64,000 nt of DNA. Origin: Cellvibrio fontiphilus_A (GTDB lineage: Bacteria; Pseudomonadota; Gammaproteobacteria; Pseudomonadales; Cellvibrionaceae). Every line of letters begins with the position of its first letter. Positions within the stretch are counted from its first letter, which is position 1. Below the pieces are notes generated by a model, which had not been told where the DNA came from, did no database searches, and saw nothing but the letters and a program-made list of their open reading frames with translations. Shown here in pieces: positions 24,500 through 32,858 of the stretch. The translations under genes and the position numbers were made by a program. Location: the NCBI RefSeq assembly GCF_042646205.1, contig NZ_JBHRTF010000004.1, positions 1,116,001 to 1,180,000 of the forward strand, written 5' to 3'.

Positions 24500-26451
24500 T
24501 GAAGTTTCAAATCGATGAAGTTATTTTATGGTCTAAAACTGGTGACAAGATAAGACGATTGAAATTTCACCCTGGAGTTGTGAATGTTATTAGCGGCGCG
24601 TCAAAAACTGGAAAGTCGGCAGTTATCCCTATAATTGACTACTGTTTAGCTTCCAAAAACTGCAAAATTCCTGTTGGTGTAATTCGAGACACCTGCGCTT
24701 GGTTTGGTTTGTTGGTTACTACGCAAGAGGGGCAGAAACTTTTTGCACGTAGAGAACCAGGTGATCAGAAAAGCACAGAGGATATGTATATTGTTGAAGG
24801 GATAAAGGTTGATCTTCCAGAGGTTATCTCAAATAAAAACTCCAGCACCAAATCTGCAAAGGCTATTTTTGATAGGCTTGCGGGGCTTGGCAACTTAGGC
24901 TTTGATCCTGATTCTGCGTCAGGCTTTAAAGCAAGGCCGGGGTTTCGCGATCTAATGGCTTTCACTTTTCAGCCACAAAATATCGTAGCTAACCCTGATG
25001 TATTATTTTACAAAGCAGATACCACTGAACACAGGGAAAAGCTAAAAACTATATTTCCTTATGTTTTGGGAGCGATAACGCCAAAGATATTAGCTGCGCG
25101 TTGGGAGCTTGATGGGCTAAGAAAAGAAATGCGACGAAAGGAAAGCGAACTTAGAGCTTTATCTAATGTTTCAGTTCGCTGGCGGGCAGAAATAGCTACA
25201 TGGTTTGATATGGCGAGGAGCTACGGATTAATTACATCTGAGGACTTGGTTCCGGTTGAGTGGGATCAGTCAATTGAATATCTTAAAAAATTAGTAAAAA
25301 AATCATCTCGAAATGCTGAACAAACGATTGAAGGTATGGATAAGGTTCTTCGTGATCTTGAGGCTATGCGCAATACAGAACGAGAAGTTGCGTCTTCTTT
25401 ATTCACGAATCGTGAACGTCTTAATGAAATAGCTCAATTAAAAGATAGCGCTTCTGATTTTGATGGAGCTGTTTCAATTCAGCGAGAGAGACTATCGCTT
25501 TCGAAGTGGTTGAGCTACTTAAGTACATCCGAAGAAAATGTCCTGAGCGGTTTGACGCTAAATCCTAGTGACGAATTGCAATTATTATGTAAAGCATTGT
25601 CTGAAATTGAAATTCGCTCTGGAATTTCTCCCCAAATTGCCGACTCAATCGACAGTGAACTGGTTCGATTGAAGGCTGAAGTTAGGAAAGACATGGATTT
25701 GCTTGCCGCAACAAGGGCTCGCATACGTACTCTTGAAGACGCTCACGCGAATGTTAAATCTAATTCACAGAATCTTTCTAATGTGGATCGTTTTCTTGGC
25801 CGGATTGAGCAAGCGCTTGAAACATACAGAAATATCGGAACGGATACAGAATTGCTTAATGAAATTCGTAGGCTTCAAGAAAAAATTGATTTAGTGCCCA
25901 AGTTTTCCGAAGAGGATATAAGAAATCGTACAAAAGTCGCTTTAAAATCTATCCAAGATATTTGCACTGAAATAATACCTAAATTAGATGCTGAATGGGC
26001 TGATGCTTTTATTCGATTATCAATCACGGATCTCACAGTAAGGGTATTGAGAGATGGGCGTTCTGATTTTTTATGGGAAGTGGGAAGTGGCGCTAATTGG
26101 CTTGCTTATCATGTTACGATGACATTAGCTCTTCAAAAATATTTTATGGAAAGAGAGTCTCATCCTGTTCCACATTTCTTAATTTTTGACCAGCCTAGCC
26201 AAGTATATTTTCCTCGTCGATTAGCAGGAGATGAAGCAGCTATTGATAAAAATATCCTCAAAGATGAGGATAGAAATGCTGTCCGAAAAGTTTTTAAAGT
26301 TCTTGATGCAACAGTAGCTGAAAGTAAAAATAAATTTCAAATTATAGTGTTGGATCATGCTGGAGATGAAGTGTGGGGTGATTTGCCATGCGTTAAATTG
26401 GTTGAGGAATGGCGAAACAATAAAAAATTAGTCCCCTTGAGTTGGCTTTGA
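24499..26451 (+). CDS. ABC-3C system ATPase (DUF3732 family, SMC/Rad50-like)
   Basis: 650 residues. Walker A GASKTGKS lies at residues 33-40. A long helical, coiled-coil-rich middle (~200-480) separates it from the C-terminal ABC half, which has the signature-like GSGANWLAYHV, a Walker B FLIFDQPSQVYFP around residue 563 and an H-loop His in IVLDHAGDEVW around 619. This is the DUF3732 pattern found in ABC-three-component systems, which have been predicted on genomic grounds to be biological-conflict (defence) systems. In the Walker B motif a Gln follows the Asp where most ABC ATPases have the catalytic Glu. I believe this is common in the family. Translation is coupled to the middle component through TAATG. 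Confidence 0.88.
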   Translation: MKFQIDEVILWSKTGDKIRRLKFHPGVVNVISGASKTGKSAVIPIIDYCLASKNCKIPVGVIRDTCAWFGLLVTTQEGQKLFARREPGDQKSTEDMYIVEGIKVDLPEVISNKNSSTKSAKAIFDRLAGLGNLGFDPDSASGFKARPGFRDLMAFTFQPQNIVANPDVLFYKADTTEHREKLKTIFPYVLGAITPKILAARWELDGLRKEMRRKESELRALSNVSVRWRAEIATWFDMARSYGLITSEDLVPVEWDQSIEYLKKLVKKSSRNAEQTIEGMDKVLRDLEAMRNTEREVASSLFTNRERLNEIAQLKDSASDFDGAVSIQRERLSLSKWLSYLSTSEENVLSGLTLNPSDELQLLCKALSEIEIRSGISPQIADSIDSELVRLKAEVRKDMDLLAATRARIRTLEDAHANVKSNSQNLSNVDRFLGRIEQALETYRNIGTDTELLNEIRRLQEKIDLVPKFSEEDIRNRTKVALKSIQDICTEIIPKLDAEWADAFIRLSITDLTVRVLRDGRSDFLWEVGSGANWLAYHVTMTLALQKYFMERESHPVPHFLIFDQPSQVYFPRRLAGDEAAIDKNILKDEDRNAVRKVFKVLDATVAESKNKFQIIVLDHAGDEVWGDLPCVKLVEEWRNNKKLVPLSWL

Positions 26452-26560
26452 TCCAGGTGGGTTTTAATAAATTCTCTATTGACTTAGCTAGAAGATCCGC
26501 TTCTGGTCGAAGCCGTGCATCAAATCATAAATCTAAGTTAAAAACTACTGAAGGGAGATA

Positions 26561-26900
26561 GTGTTTATAGAAAGAGAGAATAATATCTTGCGCCAGCTTT
26601 GCGCGCTACTGTTAATGGTTGCAACAACTAATGTTGTCTATGCCTCATAATCAGATATCGATCAGGGTGCTCGAAGTAAAGTGCTTAATGCAATTGCAAA
26701 TGAGTTAGAGGCAGAATATGTTTTTCCTGATGTAGGCAAAAAAAATGGCGGACACATTGCGCGCAAAAGAAAATTAAGATAAATACGAAGGAATCCGTGA
26801 CGAAGGGGAGTTAAGCTTTGCATTCACCAGACACCTTCGTGAATTAAGCGGTGATAAACATATCAATGTGTATTTTGGCAAGCCAGATAACTCTGGCTAG
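26561..26900 (+). pseudogene. Decayed S41 (C-terminal processing-like) peptidase N-terminal fragment
   Basis: A GTG at 26561 with GGGAG upstream opens a signal-peptide-like stretch (LRQLCALLLMVATTNVVYAS), interrupted by TAA. The same frame then continues SDIDQGARSKVLNAIANELE and EYVFPDVGKK, resembling the N-terminal domain of S41 peptidases. At a run of eight A residues (near 26740) the reading frame shifts. The shifted frame continues MADTLRAKEN-stop-DKYEGIRDEGELSFAFTRHL and SGDKHINVYFGKP, again typical of S41_N, and ends at TAG 26900. The catalytic domain is missing altogether. Two internal stops, a frameshift and truncation make this a dead gene. The rest of 26452-27056 holds nothing else apart from the terminator at its end. 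Confidence 0.75.
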
Positions 26901-27000
26901 TGCCTCGTGTTTAGGCTCGATAGTTTTAAATTACTTCCTATCGCAATTTACTCGCAACTTTATTCTTATGCTCGCGAGGATTATTCACGCAAATAATTAT

Positions 27001-27040
27001 TTAAAAACAATACTGACTCATAAGTAGCAGTCAGTATTGT
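27001..27040 (-). terminator. Intrinsic terminator for the minus-strand haem operon
   Basis: ACAATACTGACT (27007-27018) pairs with AGTCAGTATTGT (27029-27040). On the minus strand the stem is followed by a T-run. Confidence 0.85.
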
Positions 27041-27056
27041 GTGTTAATGGGTGAAA

Positions 27057-28475
27057 TTATTTTTTCAGTTCACCAGTGGGTTCTATGTAGGCGCGTGTGG
27101 CGAGTAGCCAGCTGAAGTCTGCGCCGGCGCGTTGTGCGCCTTGGTGGCAGTTCATGCAGCTGTCGTATTGGTGGTAGGTTTCCATTGTTACGTTAGCCAC
27201 TTGGCATTGCGGAAAGGGCATGCCTCCGGCTTGCACTTCGGTGCCGTCCTCGCAGCCAAAATCGCCATCGGTTGGGGTTTTGGGTGAAATAGAAGGCAAT
27301 TGTGGCCACTGGCTGCCAATGAGTTGATAGTGTTCCCACACAGTGCCTTTAAGCATTTCGCGATACATGTTATTCATGCCGGTGGTGGAGTAATCCTGTT
27401 CTCCGGCAGCGGGTTTGGGTGTATCGGGAATTTGGCTTAAACGCACTACGTTAATTGGCTCGGGATTAAAATCGGTAGCGTCTGGTACACGATTGGAACC
27501 TGGGTGTGCTGCCGGATTTGCACGCAATACGTGTGGATACTTTTTATAAAGTTCCGGGTCGTAATAAGAGGGTTGCATGTCTTTGGGTGTGCTGGCGTCC
27601 TCGCCCAAATTATCCACCTGTTCAAAGGTAGCCCAAACCCACTGCGGAAAATCCGGTGTTTTTTGCGCTATGTGAAACCCCACCAAACCGACAGTGGTTG
27701 GCTCGCAGTCGCATACAATCATGCTGTTGGGTTTGTCGGTACAGGTGTTTGGAATGGAAACCAGTGCATTTTCCAGAGTGAAAAAACGCGAGTGGAATTT
27801 TTTATCCACCTTGCGTAAATCCCGCCATGCTGCTTTCACTTCTATTACACCCGCAACCTCTTCGCCATTGCCAGCGGGTAAAGTAATACCATCGGCTGGC
27901 CAGTTACTTTTGTTGTAGTAGCCATTGCTGCGCACAAAATCGTATTCCACTTTATTCATGCGCACTTCATAGCGGGTAAATAACCCGGTTTGATCCGGCA
28001 GCGGGCCGCCAAAGGCTTGATCCAGTTCGTCTGCCACTGAGGTAAATTTTGAGCCAGTAATTAATACCGGACGGGTATCACCTGCTTTTATGTTGCGGCA
28101 GACGGCAGTGCCATTGTTTTGTTCCCAGGCGATAGGTTTGTCACCATTTTGCGGGAATAAATCAAATGCCGATTTCCACCCCAGCCATACGGGTTGTAAA
28201 TCTTTAGTGTATTTTCCAAAGACTTTTGCATCCTGCGGTTTGTAGGGAATGCCGTGGGATTGCACCTTGCTGGGCCACATTAACGCGATAAAATTTTGCC
28301 AATTAAAATAATCAAAGAAGGGGCGCTTCACTACGCCCGATGCAGCAAAAGGTTGCGCTGGCACTTCATTAAGTGGTGTGCCGCTAATGGTGGGTTGTAA
28401 ATCTTTATAGATATTTTCTTGCGCGATGGCGCTGCCACTGGCTAACACACTAACGGCCAATAATAATTTTTTCAT
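27057..28475 (-). CDS. Secreted mono-haem c-type protein, unknown function (B)
   Basis: 472 residues with a clean signal peptide (MKKLLLAVSVLASGSAIAQ). One haem-c motif, CMNCH, lies near the C-terminus (440-444). The rest, including FDYFNWQNFIALMWPSK, YEVRMNKVEYDFV, EVKAAWRDL and FHIAQKTPDFPQWVWATFEQVDN, matches no enzyme family I recognise, and most of the protein is not cytochrome-like. Similar general layout (single late CxxCH, comparable length, shared style of motifs) suggests it is a distant paralogue of the gene upstream. The start codon overlaps the upstream stop (TAATG), so the two are co-translated. It is exported, so it probably works in the periplasm as an electron-transfer or haem-sensing partner; that function is inferred. 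Confidence 0.7.
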   Translation of the reverse strand: MKKLLLAVSVLASGSAIAQENIYKDLQPTISGTPLNEVPAQPFAASGVVKRPFFDYFNWQNFIALMWPSKVQSHGIPYKPQDAKVFGKYTKDLQPVWLGWKSAFDLFPQNGDKPIAWEQNNGTAVCRNIKAGDTRPVLITGSKFTSVADELDQAFGGPLPDQTGLFTRYEVRMNKVEYDFVRSNGYYNKSNWPADGITLPAGNGEEVAGVIEVKAAWRDLRKVDKKFHSRFFTLENALVSIPNTCTDKPNSMIVCDCEPTTVGLVGFHIAQKTPDFPQWVWATFEQVDNLGEDASTPKDMQPSYYDPELYKKYPHVLRANPAAHPGSNRVPDATDFNPEPINVVRLSQIPDTPKPAAGEQDYSTTGMNNMYREMLKGTVWEHYQLIGSQWPQLPSISPKTPTDGDFGCEDGTEVQAGGMPFPQCQVANVTMETYHQYDSCMNCHQGAQRAGADFSWLLATRAYIEPTGELKK

Positions 28476-29839
28476 TATTTCACCTCACAGGCAGCAGCGG
28501 CTTTGCCTTTTGCTTTAAACAATGACCACTCTTGCAGTGCGATTTGCATTTGCAGCGAGGTGTCCAGATTCATCGCATCGGGATAATTGCCACCGGTATA
28601 GCCCTGTGGAAATTGAATGGTTTGGAAATATTCCACATTGTCCTGGCTGTATTGTTCACAGATGCCGGGGAAACCAAAAATCGGTGGGCCGTAAGCGCCA
28701 GTGGCAAAAGTATTACCTGCAGTGTTGGCAAAGGCGCCGCCGTGACAGGACATACAGGAACTGAGTTTGTTATCGACCGGGCCAGCGAGGCGACCATTGC
28801 AACCAAAATGTTCAAAGGCGCTAATGGATTCATTCAACACACTCTGGCGTGGCGCAATGGATTCCGCTTTGGGCACAGCGGGGAATGTCCAGGGGTCCAT
28901 GCCCCATTGCAAACCAACGGGTTGTAAATTGTCCCACACCGTTTTGCCGGGGCCGATGATATAGGCAAAGGTGCCATAGACCCAGCGGCTGGGTGAGCGT
29001 TCATCCACTACCGCTACATCCACTTGCACCAAACGCACTTCTTGCACTTTGCGCTCGCAAGAAAATTTGTTGTTGGTTTCTATGTGGCGATCTGCCTGCC
29101 ATGTAGGGCTGCCTGTTAAATAGGGAACATCAGTAGGTGTTGCGGTGGTAAATAAAAATTTCACCACTACTGTGCCTTGCATAAACGGCATGCCTTTGGT
29201 GGAGGTAACGCCATTAATAGTTTCAATATTGGGCGTGCCTTTTTTACTCCAGCTTTGGCCAATGGTGTAACCGCCGTAGTTGTTGTACATGCCGACAGCC
29301 CAGGTTTCAAAACCCGCTTGCGCGCCGGATTTGGCGTTGGGCAGCCCGTGTAAACCCTGGCGTTCCTCGCCGTAGAAATCGCTGATGACTGCGGTGCGTT
29401 CATTTGTCAGGCCGTGCACAAATTCGCGCCCGGTATGTTGGTCAAAGGCCATCCAGGGAATGTGAAACCATTTATCTTTACCATCGACCTGGGTTTTTAA
29501 ACCTTCGGCATTATTTAGATCCAGGGTTTGGCCTTGTTTTACATAATTCAAAATACTCATGATGTATTGGTTATACACCGAATTTTTTTCCCAAGAGGGT
29601 ACGCCCGCCGCAGAAAAATCGGTTTGCATATTTAAATCAATTGCAAGCCAGGGGCATTCTGCTGCAGTACAGGGGGCTGGTTGTTGTTTGGGGTAATTGT
29701 GGCTTAAGCTGAATCTTGGGCCTTGCCAATCTTTTGGTGCGGGTATGGCCGCATCGCGATAGGCTTCGGTTTTGGCGTTGTCGGCGAGGGCGGTATTGGC
29801 TGCAAAAATGCACGCCAGTGCAAATAAAGTGCGTTTCAT
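28475..29839 (-). CDS. Secreted mono-haem c-type protein, unknown function (A)
   Basis: 454 residues with signal peptide MKRTLFALACIFAANTALA. One haem motif, CMSCH, lies at 362-366. Preceding blocks include WLAIDLNMQTDFSAAGVPSWEKN, WFHIPWMAFDQHTGREFVHGLTNERT, GMPFMQGTVVVKFLFTTA and VQVDVAVVDERSPSRWVYGTFAY. I recognise no named family. Seven further Cys residues outside the haem motif (for example PCTAAEC, FSCERK, GICEQY) could form disulfides. It overlaps its downstream neighbour by one base and follows the nucleoside hydrolase by 58 nt on the same strand. This places a periplasmic redox pair in one operon with a nucleosidase-like enzyme. Confidence 0.7.
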   Translation of the reverse strand: MKRTLFALACIFAANTALADNAKTEAYRDAAIPAPKDWQGPRFSLSHNYPKQQPAPCTAAECPWLAIDLNMQTDFSAAGVPSWEKNSVYNQYIMSILNYVKQGQTLDLNNAEGLKTQVDGKDKWFHIPWMAFDQHTGREFVHGLTNERTAVISDFYGEERQGLHGLPNAKSGAQAGFETWAVGMYNNYGGYTIGQSWSKKGTPNIETINGVTSTKGMPFMQGTVVVKFLFTTATPTDVPYLTGSPTWQADRHIETNNKFSCERKVQEVRLVQVDVAVVDERSPSRWVYGTFAYIIGPGKTVWDNLQPVGLQWGMDPWTFPAVPKAESIAPRQSVLNESISAFEHFGCNGRLAGPVDNKLSSCMSCHGGAFANTAGNTFATGAYGPPIFGFPGICEQYSQDNVEYFQTIQFPQGYTGGNYPDAMNLDTSLQMQIALQEWSLFKAKGKAAAACEVK

Positions 29840-29897
29840 AACACGGTCCTTATTGATAATTAAAATATTCGCGAGTGATTAAAATAGTTGGAAAAAT

Positions 29898-30929
29898 TTA
29901 GCGCGCGATAATTTCCAGATAGGTGTTGTACACCGCGCTGGCATTAGCACTGAGTGCAACATCCAATAAATGGCCGCGCTGTTTGTCCACGATGATCATG
30001 CCGGATTTATCGTCCTCTTCATTGAGTTGTTGTTCAACGCGAAGTGGTAAGGTTTGTGTAGTGACAAGTGAAGGTGTGGTTAATACACAAGCGGCGAGTG
30101 GGTCCCAAAAATCCAGATATTTTCCTATGCCGCCTTTAATAGTGCTGCTGGTTAAGACTGCATAGAGAAAGTTGGTGGCGGGATTATTAATTTGTTTTAT
30201 TTGTGCAACAAACGCATCGGTAATCGGCACTTGTTGGGTTGCATTCAGGGCAACCAGAGTGATGGGAATGCCGCTGGAAAAAATTTCTTCGGCGCCGCGT
30301 ACATCCACAAAAATATTCCACTCTGCTACTTTGTTGGTGTAGTAGGGCGTGGGTTGCATGGTGGCTTGGATATTTCCCTCTGCGCCTGCAAAACCGGGCG
30401 GGGTAAATTCCGGTAATAAATTGCCGCCCATCATCACAATGCGGGTGATATTTTTCTGTAGCGCCGCATGCAATTCTGGATCGTTTTTGGCTGATTCAAA
30501 TAGCTTCCCATAATTGGAGCCGCCACCAATACACAATACCGTGGTGGGTGTTGTGCTGTTGATAAAATAGTCGCGCAAAAAAGTGTGTGCGCAATCAAGT
30601 GTAGGTGTGGGATTGGTGGACGGAAATTCAGCGTTGTAATGTTCGTTGGCTGCGGTGCGGTCGCTACCGGGAAAAGTGTTGCTGTAAATCATAGGTGCTT
30701 GTGCACCGCGCGCAACAGGAATTTTTAGTGCAGCGGGATCATCGAGCAGGGTAAGCATATTGCTGATGTTGCGTACACCGGGGGTTAAATGCACATCGCC
30801 AGTGCCGGTAACGGTAATGCCAGTCACTTGAACGGCGGGGTGTTTGAGTAGATACAGCATCGCCAGGTAGTCATCAAAATCGGCGTCGGTATCAATTAAT
30901 ACTCGAGTGTGGGGCGTGAAGTTTGTCAT
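29898..30929 (-). CDS. Inosine-uridine nucleoside hydrolase family protein
   Basis: 343 residues. The N-terminus RVLIDTDADFDDYLAMLYLLKHP is the calcium-binding Asp cluster of the IUNH family (usual form DTDPGxDD), with all Asp residues kept. Other family features are ITVTGTGDVHLTPGVRNI, VARGAQAP, IVMMGGNLLPEF, AEWNIFVDVRGAEEIFSSGIPITLVALNAT and a late DFWDPLAACVL. The family hydrolyses the N-glycosidic bond of ribonucleosides or related glycosides. No signal peptide is evident, so it should be cytoplasmic, unlike its two exported haem-protein neighbours. It is first in the operon. Substrate may not be a classical nucleoside given the unusual context. Confidence 0.87.
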   Translation of the reverse strand: MTNFTPHTRVLIDTDADFDDYLAMLYLLKHPAVQVTGITVTGTGDVHLTPGVRNISNMLTLLDDPAALKIPVARGAQAPMIYSNTFPGSDRTAANEHYNAEFPSTNPTPTLDCAHTFLRDYFINSTTPTTVLCIGGGSNYGKLFESAKNDPELHAALQKNITRIVMMGGNLLPEFTPPGFAGAEGNIQATMQPTPYYTNKVAEWNIFVDVRGAEEIFSSGIPITLVALNATQQVPITDAFVAQIKQINNPATNFLYAVLTSSTIKGGIGKYLDFWDPLAACVLTTPSLVTTQTLPLRVEQQLNEEDDKSGMIIVDKQRGHLLDVALSANASAVYNTYLEIIAR

Positions 30930-31077
30930 AACGAATCCTTATTTTGCTGGTTAATTTTTTAAAAAGATTCCGCATAGCTATCAACTCCCTGTATAGCGGT
31001 AAAGGTCTAGCGATAAAGCGATTGCTCATGGAATGACTAAAAATAAATCAGTGAGAAATCACCGGTTATAATATCTG

Positions 31078-31113
31078 GCGTAATAATCCTGTGGCTATTA
31101 CGCGATATTACGC
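31078..31113. promoter_or_regulatory. Inverted/direct repeat cluster upstream of nucleoside hydrolase operon
   Basis: GCGTAATA (31078-31085) is inverted as TATTACGC at 31096-31103 and repeated at 31106-31113. A regulator site is plausible ~150 nt upstream of the nucleoside hydrolase start. The rest of 30930-31216 holds no gene I can support. Confidence 0.4.
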
Positions 31114-31216
31114 AGAGCACATTGACGGTTGAATTTGCCGACACTGTGCATTATTTCTGCAGTGCAAAAAATATCGCACCGAGATGAATGTAGATTGCAA
31201 ATTGCATTTGTGCGAA

Positions 31217-31253
31217 TAAAAAACGCCGATTAGTCATCCTAATCGGCGTTTTT
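31217..31253. terminator. Bidirectional terminator downstream of nhaD
   Basis: AAAACGCCGATTA pairs with TAATCGGCGTTTT with A- and T-runs on the two sides. On the minus strand it ends nhaD transcription. Confidence 0.88.
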
Positions 31254-31294
31254 GATTTATTTATTTTTTATTGATTATAAACCGCTGATGTTGA

Positions 31295-32749
31295 TTACAG
31301 CAGGCCAGTATTGATCCACATGTGCATGGCGATACTGGCGCAGTAACCCAGTGCAACTACAGGTGTCCATTTCAGGTGTCCAAGAAAGGTGTAGTAGCCA
31401 CGGGCTTGCCCCATAAGCGCCACACCGGCGGCTGAGCCGATGGATAACATGCTGCCACCTACACCGGTGGTCAGTGTTATCAGCAGCCATTGCCCTTGCG
31501 AAAAATCCGGTGCCATGGTGAGCACCGCGTACATCACCGGAATATTGTCGATAACGGCGGAAACCAGGCCCAAGCTTATGTTGGAAACAGTTGCACTGAA
31601 GTTGCCATACAGCGACTCGGACATGAGTGTCAGGTAGCCCATAAAACCAAGCCCTCCTACACACATAATCACGCCGTAGAAAAAGAGCAAGGTATCCCAT
31701 TCCAGGCGCGCTAATGGTTGAAATACATCAAAGGGTAGGGGAACTTTAGTGACCGGATTTTCATTTTTATCGGGCATAAAATCGGATTGTACTGCCTCTA
31801 CTTTTTTAAGATCGACAATGCCTTTTTTGCGTAAATAGAACCCGTATATTTTTAAATACGCCAGCCCCAGCATCATGCCGAGTACGGGTGGCATATGAAT
31901 AACTACATGCCCGAGAACGGCGCTGGCGATGGTAGCCAAAAACAAAAACAGAATGGGAAATGCACCTTCTTTGTAGGTGAGTGTTTCCAGAAATAAATCT
32001 TCTTCATCTTTTTGTGCCACTTTATTTTTAATAAAAAAACTCATAATGGCAGCAGGCACGAGGAAGTTGGTAAGTGATGGCAGGAATAAATGGAAGAAGG
32101 TAAAAAAATCTACTTTTCCAGCTTGCCATACCATCAGGGTGGTAATGTCGCCAAAGGGGCTGAAGGCGCCGCCAGCATTGGCCGCTACGATAATATTAAC
32201 GCAGCACATATTGATAAATGCTTTTTCATTTTCGGCAATTTTTAACACTACGGCGCACATCAATAATGCCGTGGTGAGGTTGTCGGCAATTGGCGAGATA
32301 AAAAATGCCATTAAGCCGGTGATCCAAAATAATTGACGAAAACTGAATCCTTTTTTAATCATCCAGCCGCGCAGTGCATTAAACAGCCCGCGCTCATCCA
32401 TGGCGTTGATATAGGTCATTGCCACCAACAGGAATAGCATTAATTCTGCAAACTCAAGCAGGGTGTGACGAAAGGCTTGCTCGGCTAAGGCCGATTGTTC
32501 ATGTTGGGTGTAAATCCAGCCGATGATGACCCAGATAATACCGGCTGCGGCCAACACTGGTTTTGATTTGCGCAGATGAAGTTTTTCTTCGAGCATTACG
32601 AATAAATAGGCAATCACAAATAAACCAACACAAAACCAACCTGCAGCTGTCTGCGTCAGGTCAAGTGCGGCACCATCATTTGCATAGGCATTTTGGCCGT
32701 TCAACAAACACGAGATAAGCGCGATAAATATCAGGATTTTTTGTTGCAT
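31295..32749 (-). CDS. nhaD: NhaD-type Na+/H+ antiporter
   Basis: 484 residues with GGAGAACCC just before the ATG. A cleavable-looking N-terminus (MQQKILIFIALISCLLNGQNAYA) is followed by 11-13 hydrophobic segments. Family landmarks are FFISPIADNLTTALLMCAVVL, NIIVAANAGGAFSPFGDITTLMVWQ, GVIMCVGGLGFMGYLTLMS and LISVGVGGSMLSIGSAAGVALMG-like text near the end. NhaD antiporters of the ion transporter superfamily expel sodium in exchange for protons across the inner membrane and are common in aquatic gammaproteobacteria. It is a single-gene transcript bounded by terminators on both sides. Confidence 0.93.
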   Translation of the reverse strand: MQQKILIFIALISCLLNGQNAYANDGAALDLTQTAAGWFCVGLFVIAYLFVMLEEKLHLRKSKPVLAAAGIIWVIIGWIYTQHEQSALAEQAFRHTLLEFAELMLFLLVAMTYINAMDERGLFNALRGWMIKKGFSFRQLFWITGLMAFFISPIADNLTTALLMCAVVLKIAENEKAFINMCCVNIIVAANAGGAFSPFGDITTLMVWQAGKVDFFTFFHLFLPSLTNFLVPAAIMSFFIKNKVAQKDEEDLFLETLTYKEGAFPILFLFLATIASAVLGHVVIHMPPVLGMMLGLAYLKIYGFYLRKKGIVDLKKVEAVQSDFMPDKNENPVTKVPLPFDVFQPLARLEWDTLLFFYGVIMCVGGLGFMGYLTLMSESLYGNFSATVSNISLGLVSAVIDNIPVMYAVLTMAPDFSQGQWLLITLTTGVGGSMLSIGSAAGVALMGQARGYYTFLGHLKWTPVVALGYCASIAMHMWINTGLL

Positions 32750-32820
32750 GGGTTCTCCTCGTGATAGCTATTGTTATGTCTGTAGTCGTCGCTGAATTGG
32801 CATTGTGATCCCCGGAAACA

Positions 32821-32850
32821 AAAAAGGCAGCTCGTGTGAGCTGCCTTTTT
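32821..32850. terminator. Bidirectional terminator downstream of ettA
   Basis: AAAAAGGCAGCTC pairs with GAGCTGCCTTTTT with a 4-nt loop (32821-32850), nine bases after the ettA stop. Confidence 0.9.
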
Positions 32851-32858
32851 CGATCTTT

